Source: Roseiarcus sp963833955 | GTDB lineage: Bacteria > Pseudomonadota > Alphaproteobacteria > Rhizobiales > Beijerinckiaceae | Direction of reading: 5' to 3' | DNA length: 64,000 nt | Assembly: GCA_963833955.1 (NCBI GenBank) | Contig: CAWHZY010000015.1 | Coordinates: 62,001-126,000 of the forward strand | Shown: piece by piece, positions 7,829 through 16,407 of the stretch | Layout of the letters: every line of letters starts with the position of its first letter | Numbering within the stretch: the first letter of the stretch is position 1 | Position numbers and translations under genes: made by a program | The notes under the pieces: model-generated | What the model was told of the DNA's origin: nothing | The model's input: the letters and a program-made list of their open reading frames with translations, nothing else | The model's database searches: none

Positions 7829-9007
7829 TCAAAGGCCGTACATCAGCGACACGACCTTGCCGGCTACGTCGGACACGTAGTGGACGTGGCGGCAGTTCGG
7901 CGCTTGCCGGGCGCCCTCGCCGCCGCGCAACTGGCGCACCGCCTCAATCTGATGATTCCAGCCCTGCATGTAGCTTTCGGATAGATGGCCGCCGCCCGTG
8001 TTGACCGGCAACTTGCCGCCGGGCCCGACGCCGGTCTCGGCCATGAATTTTCCTGCCTCGCCGATCCCGCAATAGCCGAAGCCTTCAAGCGCGAAAGGGA
8101 TATGGCAGGAGAAGCTGTCGTAGACGAGCAGCACGTCGACGTCCTTCGGACCCACTCCCGCCATGGCGTAGAGACTCTCGGAGGCGAGCTTCTGGGCCGG
8201 CCGATAGAATTCGAGGAGACGCGGGCCGAGACTGGTCGCCTCACGATTGAGGTCCGCGCGGCCGATTCCGTGAATGAACACCGGCTTCTGTCCGCTCTTT
8301 GCCGCGATAGCCTTGGCGCGCGACGCCTCTGCGACAATCAGCGCCACCCCACCGTCGTTGATCAGGCAATAGTCGTAGAGGTGCAGCGGCTCCGCGACAT
8401 AGGTCGAGGCGAGATAGTCGTCGAGCGTGATCTTGCGGCCCTTCATGATGGCTCGCGGGTTGAGGTCGGCCCAGCCGCGCTGCGCGACCGACACCTGACC
8501 GAGATCGCGCTCACGAGCGCCCGTGAGAGCCATGTAGCGCCGGAACATCAGGGCGTAGAGCGCCCCCTGAGAGGTCAGCCCCCACGGCGAATGATAGACG
8601 TACGAGAGGAAGGCGTCGCCGCCCATCGCCTCGGGGCCGCCATACTGGATGGCCGCTGAGCGCTGATCGTTGCCGTAGACCAGCGCCACGACTTCGGCCG
8701 CGCCGGTGGCGATTGCCTGCGCCGCCTTGGCCACCGCCGTGACCGCGTCGGCCTGATCGCCCCAGCGCGGATTGACCCCCAGAACCTCGCCCATCCGCTC
8801 ATAGGCGGTGGTCGGCCCGACGATCAGCCCGTCGACGTCGTCGCGCCCGAGCCCCGCGTCGGCGAGCGCTCGCTTCAACGCGACCGCCCCATAGCCATAG
8901 CTGTCGAACGGCTTCTCGCCCGCGCGGACGCGCCGGTAGTCCTCGATCCAGTCCGTAACACCGACGCCGGCAATTGCCGACGTCTTATGCAGTGACGCTG
9001 CGCTCAA
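7829..9007 (-). CDS. Thiolase-like / lipid-transfer (SCP-x/Ltp2-type) protein
   Basis: A 392-residue thiolase-fold protein, opening with HKTSAIAGVGVTDWI and ending with DVAGKVVSLMYGL. It keeps the C-terminal pattern LPVNTGGGHLSESYMQGWNH and YDSFSCHIPFALEGFG, but where canonical thiolases have the nucleophilic Cys (NxACSSG) it reads ADAVTAVAKAAQAI with no Cys. That is the pattern of Ltp2-like aldolases and other non-thiolytic homologues, many of which work with DUF35 proteins. Its gene overlaps the upstream CoA-transferase by 23 bases and is followed by DUF35. I infer carbon-carbon bond cleavage or a scaffold role on an acyl-CoA. The substrate is unknown. Confidence 0.82.
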   Translation of the reverse strand: MSAASLHKTSAIAGVGVTDWIEDYRRVRAGEKPFDSYGYGAVALKRALADAGLGRDDVDGLIVGPTTAYERMGEVLGVNPRWGDQADAVTAVAKAAQAIATGAAEVVALVYGNDQRSAAIQYGGPEAMGGDAFLSYVYHSPWGLTSQGALYALMFRRYMALTGARERDLGQVSVAQRGWADLNPRAIMKGRKITLDDYLASTYVAEPLHLYDYCLINDGGVALIVAEASRAKAIAAKSGQKPVFIHGIGRADLNREATSLGPRLLEFYRPAQKLASESLYAMAGVGPKDVDVLLVYDSFSCHIPFALEGFGYCGIGEAGKFMAETGVGPGGKLPVNTGGGHLSESYMQGWNHQIEAVRQLRGGEGARQAPNCRHVHYVSDVAGKVVSLMYGL

Positions 9008-10259
9008 TCACTCGGTCCTTTTCCGTCGGTTTCAGCGTTTCAATGGCGCCGGACTTGCGCAGCGACGCGATCTTCTCGGGCGAATAGTCAAGGATGTCCC
9101 TCAGGAGCACGTCCGTATGCTCGCCGATCAACGGGGGCCGTTCGAGCTCGACCCGTTCGCCGTCCACGCGATAGGGCGGCGCATGGAATGTGCTGTCGCC
9201 GAGCTCGGGATGCGCAATGCGCTGCCAGAAGCTGCGATAGCGGAGCTGGGGGTCGTCCTCGATCAGGGTCTTTGAATCCGACACGACCCCGGCCGACACT
9301 CCCACGGCCTGCAGCGTCTGCATGACGTCGCGAGCGCTGCGCTCGATCGTCCAGGCGCCGAGTGCGCCTTCGACCTCCTCGACCCGGGCGATGCGGCCGG
9401 CCGTCGTCTTCAGGCCCTCGTCCGCGGCGAGATCCGCCCGGCCGATCGCCGCGCAGAGGCTCCGCCATTGCGCGTCGTCGAGCGCGGCGACCGCGCACCA
9501 TGCGTCTTCGCCCTTGCAGCGGAAGATGTTGTGAGGCGCGTGACAATGCGACCGGTTGCCGATGCGCTCCGGCTCGACGCCGGTGGCGGCCTGTTCGGTG
9601 ACAGGCAGCCCCATGACGTTGATCGTCGACTCGACCTGGGCGAGGTCGATCTTCATCCCTTGCCCCGTCTTCCGGCGCAGCCTCAACGCGGCGAGAACGG
9701 CAAAGGCTGCATGATAGGGATTGGCCGCGTGATCGGGGAAGTGGGTGCCCGGTCCGATCGGCGGTCCGCCTTCGTGTCCCGTCAGCCACATGAGACCGGT
9801 CACCGCGCTTATCGTCATGCCGACGCCAAGCAGGCTCGAGAGCGGGCCATCCTCGCCATACATCGGCATGGCGAGATAAATGATGTCGGGCTTGATCGCC
9901 TTGACGTCCTCGTAGCCGAAGCCCAGCCGCTCCATGGCGCCGGGCCCGAAATTGTTGCTGACCACGTCACCGTGGCGGATCAGCTCGCGGACGACGCCGC
10001 GCGCTTCCTCGTTCTTGAGGTTTAGCGCGAGGCTCTTCTTGCCGGTGTTGCGCGAGGCGAAATAGCCGCTGCGGTTGAGCCCGGCGACGCCGTCCTTGAA
10101 CGGGCCGCCAAGCCGCACCGGATCGGCGCGGCTCACGCTCTCCACCTTGATGATCTCGGCGCCGAAATCGGAGAAGATCTTGGTCGAGAAGGGCCCGGCG
10201 CCCGCCCAGGTGAGGTCAACGAAGCGGATTCCTTCGAGAAACCGAGGCTTCATGGACAA
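8985..10259 (-). CDS. CaiB/BaiF family (class III) CoA-transferase
   Basis: A 424-residue class III CoA-transferase. Family features are the N-terminal GIRFVDLTWAGAGPFSTKIF and ADFGAEIIKVE-like strand (SDFGAEIIKVES), the GKKSLALNLKNEEARG motif, and the catalytic Asp in THFPDHAANPYHA. These enzymes move CoA between carboxylic acids through an aspartyl-CoA anhydride. It is preceded 6 bases upstream by a second member, and such pairs may form heteromeric enzymes. The gene overlaps the thiolase-like gene, so it is in the same transcript. The likely role is activation of an imported acid before breakdown. Confidence 0.9.
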   Translation of the reverse strand: MSMKPRFLEGIRFVDLTWAGAGPFSTKIFSDFGAEIIKVESVSRADPVRLGGPFKDGVAGLNRSGYFASRNTGKKSLALNLKNEEARGVVRELIRHGDVVSNNFGPGAMERLGFGYEDVKAIKPDIIYLAMPMYGEDGPLSSLLGVGMTISAVTGLMWLTGHEGGPPIGPGTHFPDHAANPYHAAFAVLAALRLRRKTGQGMKIDLAQVESTINVMGLPVTEQAATGVEPERIGNRSHCHAPHNIFRCKGEDAWCAVAALDDAQWRSLCAAIGRADLAADEGLKTTAGRIARVEEVEGALGAWTIERSARDVMQTLQAVGVSAGVVSDSKTLIEDDPQLRYRSFWQRIAHPELGDSTFHAPPYRVDGERVELERPPLIGEHTDVLLRDILDYSPEKIASLRKSGAIETLKPTEKDRVIERSVTA

Positions 10260-10265
10260 GTCTCC

Positions 10266-11411
10266 TCAGACGACATCAGCGGAATGCTGGCCAAGGCTCG
10301 GCGCCGGATTGTCGATCGCCCAGACGGGCTCGGAGAGCCGATAGGGCGCGCCGGGAAAGCGCAGACTCTTGCCGAGCGCTGGATGATAGATCTCAGAGAA
10401 AAAGCGGCGGTAGACGAGTTGCGGATCGTCCACCAGGTCGCCGACCCGGCTGACCGGCGCCATCACGATCTTGCGCTTGAGCGCTTCCTCACGCATCTCG
10501 TCGCGGGTCTTGTCGGCGATGAAGCTTTCGAAGATGCGGCGGAACTCCGCCTTGTAAGGCGCGGTCGCGCGCTTTGGGCGATCCGCCCAGTCCGGCTCGC
10601 TGAGCCGCCTGAAGCCAGGATCGCCCGCTTCGTCCATCCACGCGACGGCCGCCTTCCACGACATCGGCAGCGACAGGGGCGCGGCTAGAAAGACATGGCC
10701 GTCCTTGCAGGCGAATATGTCTTCGGTGGCGTCGCGGACGCCCTCGCCGCCGCGCGACAAGACGCGCCGCTCGAGGTCCCATACCTGCGGCGCGTTCTGC
10801 AGCGAATGAGCGATCGCCTCCTGCGCGGAAACGTCGACAAGATGGCCATTTCCGTGCGTCTCGAGATCCCAGAGCGCCAGCGCCGTCGCCGCCGCAGCAT
10901 AGACGGAGGTCACCATCGCCGACTGATCGCCTGGGAGCCGCAGCGGCGGCTCCCCCGGAACGCCTGATAGCCAGGCGATCCCGCCGAGCGACTGGTCGAC
11001 GAGATCGCAGCCGACATAGCCAGCGTAAGGTCCGTCCAGTCCGAAATGCGAGACAACCGTCACCACGCGCAAGCCGGGAATGGCGAGAATCTGCGGCAAC
11101 AGAGCCTTGGCCTCGACCTCGACGACAACGACCTCAGCGCTCGCGACAAGCGCGGCGAAGGCGGCCCGGCCTTCGGCGGTCGAACGATCGAGCGTCAAGC
11201 TCTTCTTGCCGGCGTTGAGGAAGGCGAAGGCGGACCCGCCGTAGCCTTCGGCGCCGGGCAGCGGATCGCGCTTGCGATCGGCCCTGCCCTCCGGCGGCTC
11301 GACCATGATGACTTCAGCGCCGAGGTTCGCAAACAAGCGCGTCGCGTAGGCCGACAGGTCTCCGGTGAGATCGATGACCCGGACGCCGTCATAGGGACGG
11401 TTGCGGCTCAT
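10266..11411 (-). CDS. CaiB/BaiF family (class III) CoA-transferase
   Basis: A 381-residue class III CoA-transferase, first gene of the minus-strand acyl-CoA block. It shows VRVIDLTGDLSAYATRLFAN, NLGAEVIMVEPPEG, GKKSLTLDRSTAEGR and a candidate catalytic Asp in RLPGDQSAMVTSVY. The N-terminal region is typical, but the protein shares little detailed sequence with its neighbour (8985-10259), so the two are old paralogues rather than a recent duplication. It diverges from the second LIV operon across about 300 bases, which suggests shared regulation with the importer. Confidence 0.88.
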   Translation of the reverse strand: MSRNRPYDGVRVIDLTGDLSAYATRLFANLGAEVIMVEPPEGRADRKRDPLPGAEGYGGSAFAFLNAGKKSLTLDRSTAEGRAAFAALVASAEVVVVEVEAKALLPQILAIPGLRVVTVVSHFGLDGPYAGYVGCDLVDQSLGGIAWLSGVPGEPPLRLPGDQSAMVTSVYAAAATALALWDLETHGNGHLVDVSAQEAIAHSLQNAPQVWDLERRVLSRGGEGVRDATEDIFACKDGHVFLAAPLSLPMSWKAAVAWMDEAGDPGFRRLSEPDWADRPKRATAPYKAEFRRIFESFIADKTRDEMREEALKRKIVMAPVSRVGDLVDDPQLVYRRFFSEIYHPALGKSLRFPGAPYRLSEPVWAIDNPAPSLGQHSADVV

Positions 11412-11576
11412 GGGGCTCCTCCTGCCGGATCGTCCTGCGGGCTTCGCGACGAGGCGGCGGCCGACGGATGCCGGCGGAATCGGTCGACGCCGTCGGGATC
11501 AAGATCGGGACTCACGCCGCTCGGGCCTCCCAGTTTGCGCGATCCGGCGACCTGCTTCGGGCGCAAAGGTTCCACA

Positions 11577-11707
11577 TAATGCATTCTTTTGACCCTCTTT
11601 AGAGGATGAGTAGCGGCGGAGGCAAGGTCGAAATGCGACGAAGGGGGTCCAAACGTCGGTTGACACGTCGCGGGATTGCGTTTCTTCTGCGCCGGAAGAA
11701 TGCATCA
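11577..11707. promoter_or_regulatory. Divergent control region with inverted AAGAATGCAT boxes
   Basis: The gap between the divergent CoA-transferase and LIV operons carries TAATGCATTCTT at 11577-11588 and its near-perfect inverse AAGAATGCATCA at 11696-11707. A sigma70-like TTGACA lies at 11660-11665 with a weak -10 about 17 bases on (TCTTCT). The symmetry suggests operators for a regulator controlling both directions. No regulator gene is adjacent, so this is inference from sequence symmetry only. Confidence 0.4.
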
Positions 11708-11729
11708 TACAAAAGTAGGGAGAGCTCCA

Positions 11730-12899
11730 TTGCGAACCGCGACATGGGTGGCGGCCTCTGTTCTAACGTGCGTCGCCGCCCTGACCGTCCCGCCAGCGCA
11801 GGCCGACGAACTCAAGATCGGCGTCATCGGGGCGCTCTCAGGCGGGGGCACCGCCTGGGGCCTCGGCCTTGAGCGGGGGGTCCAGCTCGCGCTCGACGAG
11901 GTGAACGCGGATGGCGGCCTCAAGGTCGACGGCAAGACCTACACCCTCGGCCTCACGGCTTATGACGACCAGTACAACGCCGCCCAGGCGAAGATCGCGA
12001 TCGATCGGCTCGTTCAGCAGGACGGCGTGCATTTCGTCATGGGCCCGGTTGGCTCGCCGGGAGCGCTGAGCTCCCTACAGGTGACGCAGCCCGCCAAGGT
12101 GCTGCAATTCGTCGACGGCTATGCGCCGGGCATCCTAAAGAACGACTTCAAGGCGGCCTACATCTTCCGCGTTGACAATTCAAACCTGGAGTTCTCCGAC
12201 CCGATCGTCGCCTGGGTGAAGCAGACCATGCCCGGTGTGCACAAGGTCGGCATGATCGCTCCCAACGACGCAACCGGTCAAGCCGCGATTCCGACCCTCA
12301 TCAACGCTTACAAGAAACAGGGCTTCGACGTCTGGGTCGACTATTACGAGCGCGGGTCGAAGGAGTTCACGCCGGTCCTTTTGCGCATGCTCGGCCAGAA
12401 CGTCGATCTCTTCGACCTCAACAGCGCCTCGCCCGGCGACGCCGGCCTGATGCTCAAGCAGGTGCGCCAGATCGGCTTCAAAGGCAAGGTGCTGCAGGCT
12501 GGCGGCGCCGGCGTCGATGAGATCAAGACGATCGCGGGGCCGCTGGCGGACGGCTTCATCAAATATGACGTGGTCGACGAAGCTGAGCCCCAAGCTAAGA
12601 CGCTCATGGCCGCCTACGCCAAGAAATATTCCGGCCCGATGAACGGCATGGTTCCGATCTATTACAACGCCACCCAGATCCTGCTCGAGGCCATTCGACG
12701 GGCGGATTCGATCGATCCGACGAAGGTGCGCGACGAGGTCGAGAAGCTCAACGGGTGGAACACCGCTATCTATGGGCCGCTCCACTGGGGCGGGAAGGCG
12801 CACTACGGCGTCGACCATCAGATCCTGCTCCCCTTCTATATGAAGCAGGTGCAGGGATCCGACGTGGCGCTCAAGGCGACTCTGTCGCCGCAGGACTAA
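11730..12899 (+). CDS. LIV-type ABC transporter substrate-binding protein
   Basis: A periplasmic binding protein of about 389 residues. A signal peptide (LRTATWVAASVLTCVAALTV, then PPAQA) is followed by DELKIGVIGALSGGGTAWGL, the family ligand-site strand, and later FVMGPVGSPGALSSLQ and GMVPIYYNATQILLEAI. I prefer the TTG at 11730, preceded by TAGGGAGAG at good spacing; an in-frame ATG at 11700 is the alternative and would add 10 residues. It is the first gene of the second five-gene LIV operon and probably feeds the CoA-activation genes encoded divergently. The ligand is unknown. Confidence 0.87.
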   Translation: MRTATWVAASVLTCVAALTVPPAQADELKIGVIGALSGGGTAWGLGLERGVQLALDEVNADGGLKVDGKTYTLGLTAYDDQYNAAQAKIAIDRLVQQDGVHFVMGPVGSPGALSSLQVTQPAKVLQFVDGYAPGILKNDFKAAYIFRVDNSNLEFSDPIVAWVKQTMPGVHKVGMIAPNDATGQAAIPTLINAYKKQGFDVWVDYYERGSKEFTPVLLRMLGQNVDLFDLNSASPGDAGLMLKQVRQIGFKGKVLQAGGAGVDEIKTIAGPLADGFIKYDVVDEAEPQAKTLMAAYAKKYSGPMNGMVPIYYNATQILLEAIRRADSIDPTKVRDEVEKLNGWNTAIYGPLHWGGKAHYGVDHQILLPFYMKQVQGSDVALKATLSPQD

Positions 12900-12929
12900 G
12901 CCGAGGCTCGTCTCTTCGGGCGCCATCTC

Positions 12930-13802
12930 ATGCTCTCGCCGATCCTGCTCGGACAGGTCTTCGTCAATGGCGTGAGTCTGAGCGCGATCTACATCCTCGT
13001 CGCGCTGGGGTTCACGCTTCTGTTCGGCATCATGCGCGTGGTGAACTTCGCGCACGGCTCGTTCGCGATGCTGGGCGGCTACGCGCTCTATTATTTTTAC
13101 GGCCAATGGAGCCTGCCCTACCTGCTCGCGGCGCCGCTGGCGGCGGCGACCGTCGCGGTCGCGTCGCTCGTGCTGGAGCGGTTCGTCTTCCGCCTGTTCT
13201 ACCAGAAGATGTTCCAGAGCATGATTGCGCTGCTGGGGCTCGACATGGCGATCACCTTCACGGCGCTCATGATCTGGAATCCCTACGAGCGCTCGGTGCC
13301 CACGCCGCTCGACGGCGTGCTGCAGGTCGGCGGGCTCATCATTCCTGAGGATAAGCTCGTCATTGCCGCCGTTGCAGCGGCGGCGCTCGCGGCCTTCTGG
13401 GCGTTCACCCGCTTCACCCGGCATGGGCTGGCGCTGAGGGCGGCCTCGCAGGACCTCGAGATCGCCGAGGCGCAGGGCGTGGACACGACGGCGCTCTATC
13501 GCTTGGCCTTTCTCATCGCGATCTTCATGGCGGCGCTGGCGGGCGGCTTCTACGCACAGACCTATTCGCTGTCGCCCATGATGGGCGAGCGGCCCTTGCT
13601 CATGGCCTTCATCGTCGTCATCCTCGGCGGCATGGGCAGCATCCCCGGCGTGGCGCTCGGCGGGCTGGTGCTCGGGTTTTCGGAGAGCGCGATCTCCACC
13701 TTCTACGGCGCCGCGACCTCCACCTTCGTGTCCTTCGGGGTGGTGTTCCTGCTGCTTATCTTCCGGCCATGGGGCCTGCTCGGAACGCCGGACCATGACT
13801 GA
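12930..13802 (+). CDS. LIV-type ABC transporter permease (LivH-like)
   Basis: A 290-residue membrane protein with the LivH pattern: ALGFTLLFGIMRVVNFAHGS near the N-terminus and AFIVVILGGMGSIPGVALGG before the last helices. About eight hydrophobic segments. It overlaps the next permease by 8 bases. Forms the pore with the LivM-like protein of this operon. No defects. Confidence 0.92.
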   Translation: MLSPILLGQVFVNGVSLSAIYILVALGFTLLFGIMRVVNFAHGSFAMLGGYALYYFYGQWSLPYLLAAPLAAATVAVASLVLERFVFRLFYQKMFQSMIALLGLDMAITFTALMIWNPYERSVPTPLDGVLQVGGLIIPEDKLVIAAVAAAALAAFWAFTRFTRHGLALRAASQDLEIAEAQGVDTTALYRLAFLIAIFMAALAGGFYAQTYSLSPMMGERPLLMAFIVVILGGMGSIPGVALGGLVLGFSESAISTFYGAATSTFVSFGVVFLLLIFRPWGLLGTPDHD

Positions 13803-14790
13803 TCGCAACGACGCCGTGATGACGGCGAGTCTCGGCGAAGTTCTTGCGGGCCGCCCCGCGCTGCCCGGCTGGTTCCTCGGACTGCTCGCCGTCGCCCTGC
13901 TCGCGCTTCTGCCGGCGGTCGCTCCGACCATGTTCCTCGTCTCCATTGCGACCAGCATGCTGATCACCGCGGTCGCCGCAGCGAGCCTTCATCTCGTGGT
14001 GCGCACCGACCACGTATCCCTCGGCCACGCCGGATTCATAGGGGTCGGCGCCTATGCGGGAACGCTCGCGCAGACCGTGCTCCATTGGCCGACCGTTCTC
14101 GTCGCGGGGGCAGGTTTCGTGGCTCCGGCCGCACTCGCCCTCGTCGTCGGGCCGCTCGTCCTCCGGCTCACTGGTAAATATTTCGTGCTCGTCACCTTCT
14201 TGCTCGGCGAGATATTGCGGCTCGGCATGGAGAACTGGCAGTCGGTGACGGGCGGCGCGAACGGCATCTTCCAGATCGCGGCGCCTTCGGCCTTCTCGGG
14301 CGAGATCCCATTCTATTACCTGGTGCTGGCCGTGGCGGCGGTGATCCTCTTCGGCGTCGGGCGCATTCTCGAGAGCGAGATCGGCCGGGTGATGGACTCC
14401 GTGCGCCAGTCGGAGCGGCTCGCGCAATGTTCAGGGGTGCCCGTCCTGAAGTTGAAGACTTCGATATTTGTCCTCTCCTGCGGGCTAGCCGGAATCGCCG
14501 GCGTGTTGCAGGCCTGGTTCGTCCATTTCATCGACCCTGGCTCGTTCTCGACCACGCAGTCCCTGAATCTGCTGGTGATCAACGTGATCGGCGGCATGAA
14601 CAGCTTGGCGGGGACGCTGTCCGGCGCCGTCTTCATGACCGTCCTGCCCGAGTTGTTGCGCAGCTATGTTGAACTGCAGCGTGTGATCTTCGGCGTGATC
14701 CTGATTGTGGTGATGGCAGTGCTTCCCGGCGGCCTCGCCGAAGCGAGCGTCCGAGCGCGACGACTGTTCGCGCGTCGGAGCGGCGCGTGA
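13795..14790 (+). CDS. LIV-type ABC transporter permease (LivM-like)
   Basis: A 331-residue LivM-family permease: HLVVRTDHVSLGHAGFIGVG, GKYFVLVTFLLGEILRLGME and LLVINVIGGMNSLAGTLSG are the family blocks. It starts within the end of livH and overlaps the ATPase start by 4 bases (GTGA), which indicates tight translational coupling. The N-terminus carries a short extra cytoplasmic segment of about 25 residues. Confidence 0.92.
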   Translation: MTDRNDAVMTASLGEVLAGRPALPGWFLGLLAVALLALLPAVAPTMFLVSIATSMLITAVAAASLHLVVRTDHVSLGHAGFIGVGAYAGTLAQTVLHWPTVLVAGAGFVAPAALALVVGPLVLRLTGKYFVLVTFLLGEILRLGMENWQSVTGGANGIFQIAAPSAFSGEIPFYYLVLAVAAVILFGVGRILESEIGRVMDSVRQSERLAQCSGVPVLKLKTSIFVLSCGLAGIAGVLQAWFVHFIDPGSFSTTQSLNLLVINVIGGMNSLAGTLSGAVFMTVLPELLRSYVELQRVIFGVILIVVMAVLPGGLAEASVRARRLFARRSGA

Positions 14791-15566
14791 CCGCGCTGCT
14801 GCAGGTCGAAGCGCTGACCCGCCGCTACGGCGGGCTCATCGCGGTGCGCGATCTGAGCTTCGCCATCGAGGCCGACGAAATCCTCGGCGTGATCGGCCCG
14901 AATGGCGCCGGCAAGACGACGGCGATCAATCTGGTGACGGGAGTCGTGAAGCCCACCGCCGGGACCGTCCGCTTCAACGGCGACGACGTGACCGGCATGG
15001 CGCCCCACCGGCTGGTCCAACGCGGACTTGTGCGCACCCAGCAGGCGACAGTCGTCTATCCCGGCCAGACCGTCCGCGAGAACGCCATGCGCGGCGCCTA
15101 CATCGGTCTCTTTCCCGGGCCCATTCAGGCCTTCGTCGGCGCCGCCAAGGCGCGCAAGATGCGTCGCGACACGCAGGACCGGATCGAGGCGCTCCTCGAT
15201 CTGCTCGGACTCAGCGCGGTGAGCGACTCGATCGCTGACACCTTGCCTTACGGATTCCAGAAGACGCTCGGCATCGTGATCGCCCTCGCGGCGCGCCCCC
15301 GCCTCGTCATGTTGGATGAGCCGGTCGCGGGCCTCAGCGCGGAGGAGGCGGACCACGTCCGCGACGCGATCATCCGCATTCGCGCGCAGGGCATCTCGGT
15401 GCTCGTGGTCGACCACAACATGCGGTTCATGTCTGGACTCTGCGATCGCGTGCTGGTCATCCACCACGGGCAGGAACTGGCGGTCGGCCGCCCGCGGGAG
15501 GTGCTCGCCAACCCCGCCGTCATCGACGCCTATCTCGGACACGGCCGTGGCGCTGCTAAGCATTAA
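14787..15566 (+). CDS. LIV-type ABC transporter ATP-binding protein (LivG-like)
   Basis: A 259-residue ATPase with Walker A GPNGAGKTTAINLV, a LivG-type signature LPYGFQKTLGIVIALAA, Walker B LVMLDEPVAGLS and switch His in VVDHNMRFM. It starts at GTG overlapping the livM stop. The nucleotide domain is complete. It energises the second LIV importer with the LivF-like protein, whose start lies inside this gene's 3' end. Confidence 0.92.
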   Translation: MTALLQVEALTRRYGGLIAVRDLSFAIEADEILGVIGPNGAGKTTAINLVTGVVKPTAGTVRFNGDDVTGMAPHRLVQRGLVRTQQATVVYPGQTVRENAMRGAYIGLFPGPIQAFVGAAKARKMRRDTQDRIEALLDLLGLSAVSDSIADTLPYGFQKTLGIVIALAARPRLVMLDEPVAGLSAEEADHVRDAIIRIRAQGISVLVVDHNMRFMSGLCDRVLVIHHGQELAVGRPREVLANPAVIDAYLGHGRGAAKH

Positions 15567-16257
15567 GGACCTGCAGGTGCGCTACGGCGGCACGCTCGGC
15601 ACGCGCCGGGTGACGCTGGACATCGCTCCCGGCGAGACGGTGGCGCTCGTCGGCAGCAACGGCGCCGGCAAGAGCAGCACGCTCAAGGCTCTGATGGGCC
15701 TCGTCAGCGACGTCAAGGGCGCGATCGTTTTTGAGGGCAAGGACCTCGCGGGACGGAAGCCGTCCGAGATCGTGCGGCTTGGGATCGCGCTGTCGCCGGA
15801 GGGCCGCCGCGTCTTTCCGACCCTGTCGGTGCTCGAGAACCTCCGGATGGGCGCCTTCACTCGTTCGAAGGCGGACCAGGCCGAGCGGCTGGAGCAGATG
15901 CTTGACGCCTTTCCGCGGCTGCGCGAGCGCGCCAAGCAGCGCGCGAGCAGCCTGTCCGGCGGCGAGCAGCAGATGCTGGCGATCGGGCGGGCGCTAATGA
16001 GTCGGCCAAAGCTTTTCCTGCTCGACGAGCCATCGCTCGGGCTTGCGCCGATCATCGTCACACGGATCGGCGAGATCCTGCTCGACATCCAGGCGCGCGA
16101 GGGCATTGCGATCATGCTGGCGGAGCAGAACGCCGATTGGGCGATGGACGTCGCAGGACGCGTTGTGATCCTCGAGCTTGGGACCTGCGTCGCCGACGGG
16201 CGTTCCGAAGACCTGCGGCGCGATCCGCGCGTCCAGGCGGCCTATCTGGGAATTTGA
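15547..16257 (+). CDS. LIV-type ABC transporter ATP-binding protein (LivF-like)
   Basis: A 236-residue ATPase: Walker A GSNGAGKSSTLKAL, signature LSGGEQQMLAIGRALM, Walker B LFLLDEPSLGLAP and the LivF-type AEQNADWAM switch region. The start is GTG at 15547, which overlaps livG by 20 bases and gives the family N-terminus LLSIKDLQVRYG; the longer open frame upstream is antiphase livG sequence. Last intact gene of the operon before an IS110 insertion. Confidence 0.91.
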   Translation: MALLSIKDLQVRYGGTLGTRRVTLDIAPGETVALVGSNGAGKSSTLKALMGLVSDVKGAIVFEGKDLAGRKPSEIVRLGIALSPEGRRVFPTLSVLENLRMGAFTRSKADQAERLEQMLDAFPRLRERAKQRASSLSGGEQQMLAIGRALMSRPKLFLLDEPSLGLAPIIVTRIGEILLDIQAREGIAIMLAEQNADWAMDVAGRVVILELGTCVADGRSEDLRRDPRVQAAYLGI

Positions 16258-16309
16258 CGCCGGAAGCGCGACTCGGAACTTAAGTCAACGCACGAACTGG
16301 GAGGCAGGA

Positions 16310-16375
16310 ATGAGCGGAACGCGTTTCAAGGCCGAGGCTGCGCCTTCGCGCATATCGGAGACGCCTCCAATATGA
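16310..16375 (+). pseudogene. Decapitated gene: 5' end cut off by the IS110 element
   Basis: A very strong ribosome binding site (GGGAGGCAGGA) leads into ATG at 16310, in line with the operon and 52 bases after livF. The frame reads MSGTRFKAEAAPSRISETPP and then stops at 16375, where IS110-related sequence begins. The quality of the start signal suggests a sixth operon gene whose body was lost on insertion. The remaining 21 residues are too few to identify it. The alternative is a small leader peptide. Confidence 0.4.
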
Positions 16376-16407
16376 TCTCCTACCGATTGCCAAGCGCTTT
16401 TTGAAGG

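Noticed and set aside
12180..13967. 595-codon minus-strand frame opposite the second LIV operon
   Set aside because: Same reason: antisense shadow with low-complexity composition.
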